From NCBI GenBank assembly GCA_003342815.1, contig PTEX01000164.1, positions 1,428,510 to 1,492,509 of the forward strand: 64,000 nucleotides of DNA, read 5' to 3'. Source of the stretch: Eudromia elegans. Lineage: Eukaryota; Chordata; Aves; Tinamiformes; Tinamidae. The first letter of the stretch is position 1; every line of letters starts with the position of its first letter. A program made the translations under genes and the position numbers. This document shows positions 47,395 through 61,062 of the stretch, piece after piece. The notes under the pieces are model-generated. The model searched no databases. It saw nothing but the letters and a program-made list of their open reading frames with translations, and was not told where the DNA came from.

Positions 47395-48000
47395 AGGGGG
47401 AACAAAACTCAAACTGTTAGTTTCTGAGCTGGTGTAGAGACTCTATGCCCGGAAACAGAGAGAATGATCTGCTCCCCCATGGACAAGGGAGGATTGCACA
47501 GCAGAGGCAGCAAAGAGCCTCGCCAAGCAGGACTGCAGCCCATAGTACCTGGGACAAGCAGACCCAGAGGTAGCAGCAGGTATAATTGATACCTCAGCTC
47601 CTCACTCCCACACCCCAGAAAAAGCCAAGCTGAGAATTCAAATAATAACCTCTTTTGGTAAAAACAGACTTCAGATACAACATAACCCATACAAGGTGAA
47701 CTTTAAATCAAGCTATGAAATCAACCTATAGTACTAAACCCAGACAAACAAGACACAACTAGGACAGCACAACATCTTTACAGCAGAGAAAACAAAAAAG
47801 AAAAAAAAAGAAAAAAAAAAAAAGAAAAGCCCTTTCCTGGCCTTGGGCTTAAGTAGAGCTCCCAAGCCCATGCAAGCCCATGAACATGTGAGGCTGATCA
47901 GGGCCTTTAGGGATTGTTAGTCACTCAGAGCACTGATACTGGGAAAGCACTCCTGCTTCTGCTGAGAGTGGCTCACTTGCTCATCCCTACAGTATGAGCC
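47395..48000 (+). mobile_element. Old LTR-like dispersed repeat, copy B
   Basis: The second copy of the same repeat, same orientation, strongly diverged from copy A, which implies an old insertion. An A-rich stretch at 47788-47829 interrupts its middle. Family and ends are uncertain; no coding part is seen. Confidence 0.4.
47788..47829. repeat. A-rich simple repeat
   Basis: A-runs separated by single G or C, inside the LTR-like copy B. Confidence 0.85.
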
Positions 48001-51000
48001 TTTTATGTTTTTTTGTCATGCTTTTTTGCTCTTTCAAAATTATAGTCTGGTCACACATACTTGAGTTATGTTCCTAACTATTTCTCCAGTTGTGCTGAAG
48101 GTCACCACCATTTCTCTTCAAGCTCTGGGAGTGATATTTAAGTGGTTTTCAACTTCTCTTTTGCTCCTTACAAGCCAGACTTTAACAAGCTCTCAGGTCA
48201 AATTGACATGAAGCTGTTCATCTTTCCACTCAGTTTATCAACGGAGCAGGAATACTCTGAATCTGGAAGAAAACAGTCTGCCAGCACTGCCCAGAGAGCA
48301 CCACGCAGTGATGCTAGTATTATAAAGCAAATAGGGGCAATAGTAAGGATTTTCAAGAGTCCCATGCTCTTGGATGTCCCTGTATCTGAGACATTTTGAA
48401 GATCCCTGGCCTGGGGAGAGCATATGGGTAGTATGTTTAACAACTCACTTGAGATATTCCTTAAAATTGCAGTTGGAGGGTGAGAGCACTGGCTACAGTG
48501 ATCCGAGGAACATACTGTGGAGCACCTGCCATTTCCCCAGCGGTGAATTGAATGACTGCAAGTGAGCACAGGCAGGGCAAACATTTGAGGCTGTCACAGT
48601 GCCGAGAGGAGTATGACTGCATGTTGGGCAAGCACAAGCCATGTTCAGTGCCAGCTGGGCCAATAATCATTTGAAAATTTATTTGTAAAGCAATAGGATC
48701 TATGCAGTCCTGAGATGTCTATTTGATAATGGTATAATTCTTCCAAAATATCTTTGGTTTGCAAATACAGTGTGTGTGAACCTGTAGATCCTCTGAAGGA
48801 CTGTATTGTATTTTTGATGAAGTTAAAAAAAAATTAAAATAGATCATGGCCCTGAGTGACTAATAGGTATTAACGGCCCTTATGAGCTTCACCTGGGACC
48901 ACCACCTCCACCCTGCACCTGTAGGCCAGGAGCTCTGTTTTAAGCCCAGCCCTTGGCCTTTGCTACCTTTTTGAGAGTTGTTGCAAAAGGACTGCTTTGC
49001 ATTAGTTGAGGGCCTCTTGTATGGCTGCTGACCTGTAAGTTTTTTTTTCACCTAGTTTACTACTGAGTCTGCCTCATCCTTATAGGTTCTTCTAGTAATT
49101 CTTGATGTGTATTATGTGGCTTGATTTCTTAGCTGGTCTTCTTGTGCTTCAGCATCAAAAATCAACCTCATAATTTTCATACTTAGTTGCTGAACCTGAC
49201 TGCTGTTTCTCAGTCTGCTCTGCTCTTTTTGCTTGGATGCTGTAGCATGGGGCCTATGGCGGTTATGTTGCCGTTTCCATTTCTGTGCCTTTGGGTAAAG
49301 GGGTTCTTGCTGACACAACAGCACTTAACTATCATTGAACTAACATTGCTTGAAACTGAGTTTCAGGCATTTTCAGTTGTTGCAGTGGGGTACAGGGGTT
49401 ATTTTTTTCCCCATCCAAAATCATACAGAAAGGGCACAAGGTAGTAGAAAGGCAGAAGCAATGTTTTTGTTTTGTGGCTCAAAAATGAGGCATGAAGAGA
49501 GCAAGTGGTGACTCAGTAGGACACAGGGAATTAAGGCAGAACCTGCTTGAATCCCATCTATGTCCAGAAGAGCTGTGTGTTTCCCTTATTGCACAGTAAC
49601 AGTATTTTTAGAAAAATAAAAGCAGAAATGACCCAGCTCTGTCTTATGGCTGTTACCAGAGAGAATGTAATTTCAGTAACAAAACACAGGTTTTTGGATG
49701 TGAGTTTTTGGGGTAGGGGGGAAGGGGAAATGTATGGAGCAGCTACTGGTCCACACTTGCCAATTAGTGCTGTCTTGTGGCCCGCGGGTGATCCTAGGCT
49801 CCTTGAAGCAGCGTATGCAGCCTGCCTAGGTGAGGATGGGGACATCGGGAATTACCTCAGTGATGTCATTATGGAAAACAGAGCAGTTGCTGTTTTCAGC
49901 ATATAGAAGTCTTGCGAACAACATTCATGGAGATCCTAATCATAATAATCCTAGATGTGGTTATAGAAAATATTAAAAGTGGTTTCAACCTAACCTGATT
50001 CTGCTATATATGCTAATGGACAAGAGAGAGGTAAATTATATCCCATTCTTGCCCTTTTGGAGGGAAGCTTAGGAGACAGCAACAATCTTTTTTCAGTGTA
50101 GGGCTTGTATCAAGCTTTCTTTCGCATCAGCATATGGAAGATCCTACCATTACATAGGAGTCTTTTTGCACTTCGGTGATGTAACCGCCTGAAACCGCCA
50201 AAGTTGGAGTGAAGTAAAACTAATGTGAAAATGTAGTTGTGTGTATTTCTGTTGCCTTAAAGACCAAAAAAAAGTCTGCGCTTCAAGAATAATGCTGTTA
50301 AATAAGCAGGCATATACTGGTATGTTTACTGCTTTGCAGTTAGGTCATGTGTATTTCTCAAAATCAAACTACTTACATGTTAATGTAGTGACTATCTTAC
50401 TATATCTTGATGTGTGTTTGCTTGCTTTTATTTGATTTTTTTTTTCTTCCATGAGCTAGTGTTTGCATCTATGTCTTGAGATTTCTGAGAGATACGTAAA
50501 GATATATAAACATGTATAGCATGGGCAAGCTCAGGTGCCTCCCAGTGGAGGCTGGTGTGCAATAAGGAGATGGCAGCAGGGCCTGTAAGAGTACCCAAGT
50601 GACTCTTGATCTTTAAAGCATATGTGTAGGCGTGGAAACGATTTGTCCTGAGTAGTGTTAGCACTGAGTGCTATTGCTGCTGTTCCCACAGCCTCTCCCT
50701 TGCCCTTACACAGAGGGGTTGGGATGTGAACTCACTTTTGCCCCCCGTGGAGCTGTTCTTTTCCCAGTGCACTGTGTGTTCCTTACATTGCAGGTATTTT
50801 CAGAGCCATGGGCATAAGAAATTATGTTCAACATAAATCACCAGTCCTCCTTTGTGCATTGGACTAATGCTACCCCAGAGAGTTGTTGCTCTGGGTGTTA
50901 TGTTTGTGCTGCTGTTTTCCTCAGAGCCTTTCTGTACCTCTGGGCACCAACAGCCCTTGGTCGTGCTGTTGGGGAGACAGTACCACAGCTGGTAAGTGCC

Positions 51001-54000
51001 TGGTCCCTCCTGGCTTTGGAAAGCTTTACTGTGTTGTCCTTATGCAGGGAACTCCTTATGCGCCTCATGCTGTCAGGGCCATGGGGCTGTGAGGACCCTG
51101 CATGGCAGTGTGGAGCTGGGAAGGAGGTGGGAATGCTGGGTGAGGCTGGAGGCAGTACGGGCTCCGTGCATGGTGGCACTCAGGCCCTGCATGTGCTGTC
51201 ATGGTGTTAACCTGTGGGTAGAACTGCCAAAACAGCGCTGCACGCAGTGGCCCTGTGCTGGCAGAGAGGAGGCTTTTGTGTACAGCCATGTGAGGTTCTG
51301 CCTTTTCTGGTATAAAACATCAGCCTGTGCGTTACTGTGGTGAGCTCTCATTCAAGGAAGAGCATAGCAAGGAGAAATAATAAAGAACGAAAAGTAAAAT
51401 ATCCATTAAGGGATCATAATCTGGGAATTAAATTGGATTTTTCTACCCAGTGTAGAAATATCTCTGGATTCGTTGATACCTTAAATGCTCCCTGTTAATT
51501 ACTGATGTGTTGCAAGCTATAAGGTAAATATTAAATGAACATAGCATTTTATATAAGCACAGACACACACAAACAAGGGAATCTATAATCTTCTGGCATA
51601 TCAAGGCCTGTTTAAAGAATAAATCCTATGAACATTGGCCTGAGAATTAGAGCCATTGAATTCTACAGTATTGAAGTGATTTCCACTGACATTTGGAGCT
51701 ATTACAGTTTATGGGATCAGGAGGTAATTGGTCACTTTACAAGTCATGAGCTATAGAATCGGGAAGGTTGGGAATAAGCAATATAGTTGATATATTTGGA
51801 TTTGCCATGGCAAAGTAAGGAAATGACCATAGGTACAATTATGTAGAAAAGAACTGACTTTGCTTCCTTTTGAAACCTGACTACTTCTTCCCTGCATAAA
51901 AGTGCTTGTGGGATCTTGCTGGCTGGAAAAAAAGCAGAGAGAAATTTTTAACACAAACGTATTTTATGAAAGTATCAAGTAACATTTAAATGAATGCTTT
52001 CTTGAGGGTCCTTGGTAGGAAGGTCTGAGATAGTTGTGAATTATTGGCTTAACGTAAGCCAAGAAATACTCTGCACTGGGATAGTCTTTTGCTGCTAGAG
52101 ATTGGTCTCCAAGGAAGGAGAGAAAACCTTAGTCTGGTTTGTTCATTGGGCTGTGCTGTTTGTTTTCTCACGAAAAAGTGGACTTCACTGTTTCAGAAAA
52201 GCCTGGACTGTTTCCATTTTTCTGGCAAGCCAGTAGATCTAGTTCCATGAGAGCTAAATACAGTGATGAGGAAACTGCATTTATTGTGCTGTCTGCTATA
52301 GAATGATTCTTTTTTCTCTAAATCATATCGGGGAGGAAAGATGGAAAATGGAGAAGTAGAAAAGGAGGAGAAGGAATGTGGAAGGGTGATGAATGTGGGT
52401 GTGAAATGCCAAGGGAGCAGGTGAAGCAGACTGAGAAGTGATGATGGAGGAGAGGCTGCACTCTCCTGTTCTCCTGAGAGACCAGGGAGGGGTGTCTGCT
52501 CTGCTGGCTTTGAGTCCCTGTGTGCACGGGGTTAGAGCTGCAAGGTGTGTGCAGACACAGGCTGCTGCAGGCTGGGGGTGACCTCTTGTCTGTAGCTGCT
52601 GTGTCATGAAGATGCTCTATTGGCTGGTTGGGGAGCCTGCAGACCCTGCCAGGAGTTCCTCTGTCTTGTGTGCAGGTAACTGCAGGTGGTGGTTGTTGTG
52701 AGGAGTCTGTGCCTTGTGTGGCAACCCTCCCTCCCCAGGGAGGCCACTGATGCCTCAGAGGGCTCTCCCATCCTAGGCACAGGCTCAATGCCATGTTTCT
52801 TGTGCAGGTGACTGGCCACTGGATAGCAATGGCTGAAGTGTAGAAAAGTAGACAAGACTAGCACAAAGCTGTTCCTCGGTGAAGCAGGTGAGTTGGCAGT
52901 CTGCTTTATGCAGGCCTCTGTAGGACTACATCCTTTTTGTGATTATATTTCCTCAAAGAAATCTGTTAGGTATTAAGTGGTGAGGTTTGGTGCCCAGTTG
53001 TCACATATTATTCTAGATGTGCTACTTTTACCGGCTTTCCTGTCCCTAGTTGTGCTTTGCTTTTGCACAAGAGCTGTGAGTCAACTGAATACCATAATAT
53101 ATATTGAATTGTGTTGCATGGAGTGTCCACAAGCCTCAGAGCAGAGGCGGAGCAGTAGTGTGACTCTAGCAGTCCCCGGGCCGGTTGCGTTTGTGTGGCC
53201 TGTAAGGACTGCTACGGCTGCCTCTGCAGAATGCGATTCCTGCTCTTTTTATAGCATTTTCTAAGTCTGTAGTTAATATTAACTGACAGGGCCAGCTGTG
53301 AATCTTGGGATTTCCTATGACACATAATTAAGGAAAACACTAATTCATGTAGAGGCAGATGCCTAATGGTAAATTGCTCTCTGTGAATATCATTGCCTTC
53401 ACTGCTAACTCCATTTCCTGCTGATTACTAAAAATCTGTCTTCTAGTATAAGGTGCTAAAGGCACGTGGCAGGGTTTTCAAATTGTACACATCTAAAGAA
53501 GCAATGGGGAAGCTTTTACCTCTTTACATTTTTTTTACTCATTCTTACATTTATAGATCAGTTGTCCTAAATCATCCTGACCTTAGAATATATGTGAATT
53601 TGCAATAGAAGCTTTCTGCGGAATACGGAGGGGGATTTGCATTCAGCAAGGACTTAGCAGGTCACCTAAGCTAATGCTGAACTGGTGAATAGATTCAGGT
53701 AGAAACTGGTTCCTGTTTTGTCCAAAAGAGCCCAACAAGTGGGAGCTACTCTGCAGGAGAAGGGCAGCTTGGAGCTAAGGGGACAGCAAGGCAGCAGCAG
53801 CAGTGGTAGCCCCACTGCCAGCATCTCTGCAAGAAGAGTGCAGGGTCATTGGGCTAGCCCCAGTCATCCCAAGTCCATAGTGATGAGGCAGCTCCTACGG
53901 GAACCTGGTGAATGAGGAAGCTGAGTTGGGATCAGCAAGGCCTGGGCTGGGCACACCTAAAGCTCTGGCAAGGGACTAGTGTGGGGACCTCAAATGCAGC

Positions 54001-55639
54001 TCCTGAGCAAAGCAGAGGAAACCAGATGAACTTCTTGGACCTCGCAAAGTCTGACCCAGTGTTGCAGCACAAGCTCAAGGCTGCGGGAAGATGCAGAGCC
54101 TGGTGCACTTGTGTAGTGGTTTCAGATTGCTCTGTGTTTGCCCTGTTTTGGAGCTATTCGCTAAACAAAAGGTGTGATACTGGATTAGCTGGACCTTTGG
54201 TGTCATGTGGTGCAAACATTTTTATGGTAATGTGTTAACAGATCAGTCTGGCTTCAGAGTAATCTTAGACTGGGTATAAAAACAGCATTTCAAAGTGGAA
54301 ATGAATGAACATCCACTGAGCAGGTTTGAAGAGTAACTTCTGATCTGTTCCTGTAAGCTAATTAGCTGCTACCCTAACCAGAGAACCAGGTGTGCAAACA
54401 AGCAAGTAGTTGTGCAGAGCTGTTCTCCTTAATGTCATGTTGAATAGTTCTGTTCCCTTGCAGGCTGTCTCTTGGCCCTTTGCCTTGTCAGTGAAAAGAT
54501 CTGATTATTCAGTTTCTCTTTGCTGGGAAGAGATGTGCTGGGGTTCCCTGACTCATATCTTACTGACAAGCAGAACAGTGAATGTTGACTGTAATGTGTC
54601 TGAGCAGAGAGGAAGCAGGATATCTGTGCTTGACTTTGACCTTCTCAAATCTCTCTCCTGCAGGTGGATGTGAGTCTAGAGTAATGGATTTGTTGTCATC
54701 TATCCATGCTGGCCATGGGCTGCAAGGCTCATAGGGCAGGCCTGAGTCCTGCAGCCTTCTGCTGGTGCAGAGCCAGCTTCAACAGGGCTGGGCAGACCAG
54801 AGGTTCCTGCCTGTGGCACAAAGGGCGGAGTGGGTGTTGTGGAGAACATGCCATTAATTGTAAATGGAGTTTCTTTCATTACTTGATTTCATGATCGCTT
54901 TAAAGGTAATTCTCTTTGCAACAAGGCTGTTAGGAGGCATGCTTAACACGGCAAACTTTCATGTGCCCTAGAAAACAACACAGACCAGATTGCTGGAGTT
55001 TAACATGAAAGACAGGCAAGCTGAACAAATCGATAAGAGCTGAGCATCATACAGCATGTATGTACTTGGGGTTGCTGAGCATCTTTTAAAGCAAGAGTAG
55101 TGCAAAGTGATTGCTGGGTTATAGCAGATGTCCCTGCAAAAGCTTGCAGCCTCAGCTGTGCCATGTCTCTGCTTTTATCGAAATCAGAATGTTTGTGCAT
55201 CAGCCTGGGTAATCCTGATTAACATCCTCCTGCTATCAAATGAACTACTTTTTACCAAACTTAGTTTTCAAGACCATTAAAAACACAGATCTGGATCTTC
55301 TATTGTTAGCTGGTGGCAAAACAAAAGGAGTGCAGGCACCTCTAGGCTGCTAACAGTCCTCTTCCCAATCTGGAGGTGCTGCAGAGATGATGTCTCACAG
55401 CATGCTTTGCTTTTGATCTGAATATTCAGCCCAATGCTAAGACCTGTACTTTCTATTCATACACTGCAGTCATGCTAACCTACACAAATTTGGGTTTACC
55501 AGAAAGTGAGGTATCCTCTGGGCTCTAATTTAGACAGTTATCAGTATGGAGAGCTAAAGATAACATTAATGTGTAGTTACTAGTAAATATGCTGTTTTCA
55601 AGAGAATAGTGGATCACTTGGCACTTAATTGCATATGGA

Positions 55640-55865
55640 GCTTATCCATTGCAGAACAGCCAAGGACCTCACAGGAGGCCTCTTGTCCAACCCACTGCTC
55701 AAAGCAGGGTCAACCGTGAGGGGGCACAGGGGCTGCTCTCCAGGATCTGTGCTCCCCCAGGTGCAGGGTTCCGATGTCCTGCAGTAATTGCACCTGCAGC
55801 TCTGAGTATCTCCAGCACAGCCAGGGCAAAGGTTGTTGGAGTGTGAGTGCTGGGGCACTGGAAGT
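55640..55865 (-). mobile_element. CR1-type LINE fragment, antisense
   Basis: GTCCAACCCACTGCTCAAAG and CAGGGTCAACC match the familiar antisense CR1 3' motif (tCCAACCCCCCTGCTCAAGCAGGGTCACC, here as I recall it). A later GAGTATCTCCAG also fits the CR1 3' part. The element is on the minus strand, short and diverged; its limits are approximate. It is one reason to call the source avian. Confidence 0.6.
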
Positions 55866-58649
55866 GTCCAAAAGTGAGTAAAATCTGATTTTTTTTTTAT
55901 AGGCTTGTTCATTGTATGTGTCTCCTGTCGGTTTGTCACCATGACAACTTTGTATCAGTGTTGCTAACACTCTGAGCTTGAGAAAAGTTGACCCCAGACC
56001 TGGATGCAGGAAATCATGGAGTGCCATCTGAAGAGCTGCAGAATGTGTTTGATTTCTGCCGCCCTCTGCATGGCCCTTGTATGCAGAAGTCTGTGCGTAT
56101 GAGTTGAAGAGCAAAGCATGTTTTCTTCACTAGGTCTTCAAACTGCAATATACTGCTATTTTTCCAGTGTATTTTTCTGTTAAGTATGTATGCCAGTACC
56201 ACAGGTTTATAAAGCCAATGTTAAACTCTCACTTGACAGATTTATAAATATTGACATGTAAAAATGTTTTGTTTCCTTTAGAAATTGTTCTTTTCATTGT
56301 CTAGAGGCTTTTATTGTTAAGTATTGGCATCAGAATCTAGTTGGCAAATGTTCTACCACAGAACTATCTGCCTTACATCTGGCACTGCATTCTCCATAAC
56401 CTAGGAAAATATTCTTGCCTGTGCAGATCTGTCTGATCTGTGTTCTCTTGGTTAAGAGCAATTTTTAAACAGCAGGAGGTCTGGGGTGCCTGTGTTGGTG
56501 TCCTTAGGAGCTGTATGGATTTGCACTGCCAGGTGGCGAGTACTGTGTGCTCCACAGCAGCAGTTTTGCCTGTGGGAGAGTTTGCTCTGGAGACTGGGAG
56601 ATGTTACTACTTAAGGCCAGGAAGTTTCAGCTCCTTTCAGGGATGGATCTGCATCAGGGGAAGGAAACTGAAAGATTTATTTGAGGCATTTGGCCTTTTT
56701 CTGCAATGTTGGAAAGTGGCTGTAGGCTTGGGGAGGTGGAACAGGTGGTTCTAAGCCAGCCAGAGGCAGTAAGGGCATAGTGTCCTCATAGCATGTAGGT
56801 AGAGTAGGTCTCTATCAAAACAGAATTTATTGCCACTTGGCTGGCAAGACTCCTTTGCAAATCTGGCACATGTGTTCCCCTCAGCTTCAGAACAAAGCCC
56901 TCAACTACAAGTTTAAGCACTCATGCCCACAAACTGAAATGGCTCTCATGGTCTCTCCATCTGCTATCAGGGCACACTGTCTGTAACGTGCTGCAGTGTC
57001 AGCACTGCTCTTACTTGCTCGGTTACTTCTGCATGTTCCAGCTGCTGTGTCTCTGAAGGTACGTCATGTTTATGCAGTATTTCCATTTCCTAAAGAAAAT
57101 GTTTCAAGGTCTTGAGAAGAAAATTGGCTAGCTTATTTACATTATCTGATCAGAAAAGCATAAAAATGTAAACATTTATATGTGTTTCTACAATATTTAT
57201 GAAGTGATATTCCTTTTATTTGTTTTTTTCAAAAGCTATTGGGAAAACCTTATTTGAATCCTGTCCCTGGAGTTGGGAAAGATTGGCAAATGTGTTCTCT
57301 CTTGTACTTTTTAAATAAGATATTCCGTGAGCTTTCTAGAGCTCATCATCAAATTTCACAGTAACAGCATGCCAAAGTTGAGGGCTCTATTACCTAACAG
57401 AAGAGAAAGACACAAAACAGAAGCTGGGCAAAACTAATCCCGACTGTTTTTTAGTGGAAACATTGGCATTTGTTCTTTCGTAAGAGCTGGCAGAAATTTC
57501 ATGTTGGGAAATGTTTCTGTAAACTGTAGGGCTAGTGCTTGTGCAACAAAACAGTGCAGCGGTCCTCAGAGCAGGCACCTGCCAGAGGCAAAAGCCACTG
57601 CAGCCCATGGAGCTACTGGGCACTTGGTTTAAGCTTTTGGAGTTAGGCCAAAACAGATGCGGTGTTAATGAATTGGTTAAAGAAAGGAGAAATGGCCTAG
57701 TGTATTCTAGTAAGCCAAAAATCCTGGGGGCTCTACCCATTTCTGGCTACCAAGAGTGCATTTTGAATGCATTTGAATCTCATTTTGAAGGTTCAAATAA
57801 ATCATCAACTACAATACCAAGCCATGTGTGTGTGTTGGCTTGAGCTGCCAGAGTAACTATTAGTTAGGGCTGGTGCATGTGTTAATACTGCTGTGTTTTC
57901 AAGAACTGCTTGGTAACCTTGTTTTTTACCAGTAGGTGTCACTGGAGGCCAGCAGAGACCTGCTCTTACTTTAACACGGTTTTTTTCCACATAGCCACCC
58001 CCTGATTTGAGCACAGCACTTGCTATTTACTCATATTGACATGCATCCAGTAGAAACAAAGAACTGAAACCAATGCTTTCTGAACTATGTTTTTTTTTTT
58101 CTTGTCTCAGTAATTGTTAATGGATAATTGTTGATGGATAATTCAGTGGATTGGGAAAAAGCTTTGATACATTTTTTTGCCCTCTGTAGGATGCCTGAGT
58201 CTGGTCCAAGCTGCTGTTGACCAAAGTGATTAACTGATGCAAAGAGGAAGCTGGTTAGGCAAGGCCTGTCCCCTTAGTGGGGGAGGATGAGGGAAATCTA
58301 GGCAGAGAACCTAAATTTTCAAATTCATTGGCACCTGCACTGAAAGTTGCACAGAAGCTCCACTGTGGGGATCTGTGCCTACCTACTTCTGGAAGTCAGC
58401 ACCCTGTTCTTACTCTGGTGTCAGTGTTTGTTTTTCTGCAGTCTTAAAACCAGATTCCAGTAAATACAAATAGTAGGAGACCTACTATTAGTAATCCAGA
58501 TAATTGCCTGTGTCATTAGTTTTATGCAGGAATACTCTGTTACTGAGCTGTTTCTCTGAAGATCTGGGTCTCGTGTGCTAGACTGTATTAGAAATGGAGC
58601 ATAGTACTGAATGAGAGCGCTTGGGACTGAGCTGAAGAGCATGAAGTGA

Positions 58650-58670
58650 TTTTTTTTTTTTTTTTTTTTT
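58650..58670. repeat. Poly(T), 21 nt
   Basis: An uninterrupted run of 21 T. Confidence 0.9.
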
Positions 58671-59264
58671 CACTCGCTGATGAAATATGGTCCTTTGCTG
58701 CTATGTGGTTGTTAGATAGGAGATCAGCAAAGGTATTTTGTTTGTAATAAGCTGTCAGGTATTTGCTGTCTGGAGAGTACAAAAAGACATCAGATCAACC
58801 CTCATGGCTACTAAATATGTTCCAACCACTTGATATTGTACATCAAAAGACAGAAAGAAAAAAGTTAGATTTGTGTTCCTCACTTATTAGACATGATAAA
58901 AGGCTTTTTCTTTATGAAGACCTCCAGAGGGGCGTTTTGGTTTAAAGACTAAGGCTAAGATGTTGTATCAGTACATTTTCCAGTTTCTTTCAAGTGTTTA
59001 TGATGAAATGATGGCATAGAACAATAAGCATTTGTCTCAGAAGTTTAAGTTGAAACATTGGCTAGAAAACACAGAGCATTAGGAGACTATTGCCAATATA
59101 TTAGGTCAATATATTAGGATAATAACCTCCTTTTGGACAGTAAATGCACTGTCTCTTCTGCAGTTCTTGAATGTCTCTTGATCTAGTCATGAGTCATCGC
59201 TTGGTGTGTTTAAAGAACTAATCAATATGCAGGTTGTTTTTTAACCTTTACTGTCCCGCACCGA

Positions 59265-59345
59265 CACTCCTCTGCAGCGTGATGCCGCTGCATGCAACGA
59301 GGCTTGGGGGACCGGCCCCGCGTGTCGGCCTCTGACAGGACCAGC
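59265..59345. promoter_or_regulatory. Small CpG cluster
   Basis: An isolated GC-rich, CpG-containing patch (for example GGGGACCGGCCCCGCGTGTC near 59310) in an otherwise CpG-poor region. It could be a distal regulatory element; nothing else supports this. Confidence 0.25.
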
Positions 59346-61008
59346 AGGAGCCCTGGCAGCTGCCTGGATGGCTCTGCCTTGTGCCCTGTGCGAAGGGGAG
59401 AGGGGCTTGGCCAGGGCTGTGCTCTAGCAGGGAGCTAAGGAAGCCTCTAGCTGATACTGTGCTACCTCCTGCTTCATGAGGAAATCTTGACGTAATTCTT
59501 TTTTTGTTTTGTCAGCTTAATTGGTTAGTGCATTAATTCTGCCACGTGGCCCAGAGAAACATCAGGGAAACTAGTCTTCCTTAGTGCTGCAAGATTTCAG
59601 CTGTGCATGGATTTGCTTGTTTAGCTCTAGTTTGTTGCTGTTCTTGGTATTGTCACCTACAGCCCTCGAAGGACACAGATACTGCTGTCTGTGCAGTGGG
59701 ATAGCTGTTCAAACGGCCTTTTCTGTGGTTTAATGTTTTGTAACTACTGTAGAAGTGGGCAGCAACTGACTGAGATCAGCCCTTTCAAAAATGTAAAGTG
59801 AGTACGTGGAAAATACTAAGGTAAAAAATCGTGTAAAGAACTCAAGGGGGACTGATTATAGGATCTGTATGTAAAAAGCCGAACTTGATAAACATGAAGA
59901 GGGTAAAGGAATAATGCATTAGTTTGGGTCATGTATATGTACTTTATAACTGTTAAAGAAAATCAGGAAAATAAATAACAGAAAAGATTGTTCCCTGCTA
60001 CTGGAGGAAGAGAACAGGACAGTGAAAGTCCCATCCAAAAAAGTCTTCATCAGCAGGAAGATTTAAAGCATCAGTTACTTGTTATGATTTTTTTTGCTCC
60101 CCAGCAGATATTGCCAGTGAGTTTTGGTAGCCTGCATTAAGGGCTGCCATTGTGAAGGCAGATAGAGGTGCAGCATTCAACAGTGACATGCATCAACAAG
60201 CCCTCTGAGTGAGCTCAGGAGGAGGGGGAGGTTGGTGTGAATTCAGTCCTCTGATCTGCAGCAAATTTCAGGTGTTGGAGGGACTCAGCACCCTTTTATT
60301 ACAGAACAAAGCTGTATACGCTTTACCTTACCAAAGAGCTTAAGTTTTCTTTGCTTGAAAGATGAAAAGATCACTTCTGAATAGAGAGTATCCTCACTGC
60401 AAAGGAGTGGTTTTCTTTCTTTCTCTCAGTTTTCTCCTGAAACACCTTGACATGATGTAAAATCTTTGTGGGAAAAGGCACTGGCAGTTTGTTCTGTGTA
60501 GCTGGCTGAGAAACTCCACAGCACAATATAGTTCTGATCTTGACAAATTACAACAAGGTCACAGCTACTCTGGGCTTTTCCCACTAGTATCTCACCACAG
60601 GTTTTTCCAGTAGATTTACAGGCTGATCACCTAGTGGGGGGGAAAGCCCAGAACAAACAGTGAGAATTTAGCTGTAGGTGAGTGAGTGCTGTGGGCTTGT
60701 TGAGTAGAACTAGTATTTCCAGAGGTTTTTACATGGCAGAGATGATGCAGCCTCTTGCATGATTGCAACAGATGGGTGTGGGGACGGGGAGAGGTGGAGC
60801 AGCACAGCCCTCCTCTGCTGGCTGCCTCTGTCTCATTAATCAGGGCCCTTGTCCAGGGAGCTCCCTCATCGCTGCAGACAGCCCCTCGCTGCACTCCTGT
60901 AACCCCTCTTTTGATCCAGTTGCTTGTTTAATCTGTTGTTTGTTAATACTGGATCTTGGCCACCTTCCACGATAGGAAAGCTATGGTATGATACAAGCAC
61001 TGGGTTTG

Positions 61009-61019
61009 TTTTTTTTTTT

Positions 61020-61057
<38 letters not shown>
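61009..61057 (-). repeat. Poly(T) tract (poly(A) on minus strand)
   Basis: T11, GG, then T36. On the minus strand this is a long A tract preceded seven bases earlier by AATAAA (61069-61064), as at the end of a reverse-transcribed mRNA. I cannot identify a parent gene in the DNA to the right. Confidence 0.85.

Positions 61058-61062
<5 letters not shown>

Noticed and set aside
50824-51210. 128-codon plus-strand open frame
   Set aside because: No domain or family resemblance; overlapping frames on both strands are of similar length.
52318-52794. 158-codon minus-strand open frame
   Set aside because: Low-complexity His/Pro/Ser-rich composition, no domain, no splice partners, overlapping alternative frames equally open.
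58114-58144. Tandem duplication TTGTTAATGGATAA / TTGTTGATGGATAA
   Set aside because: A two-copy 14-bp duplication; ordinary slippage with no sign of function.
59092-59120. Tandem duplication CAATATATTAGG
   Set aside because: Two copies only, AT-rich, likely replication slippage.
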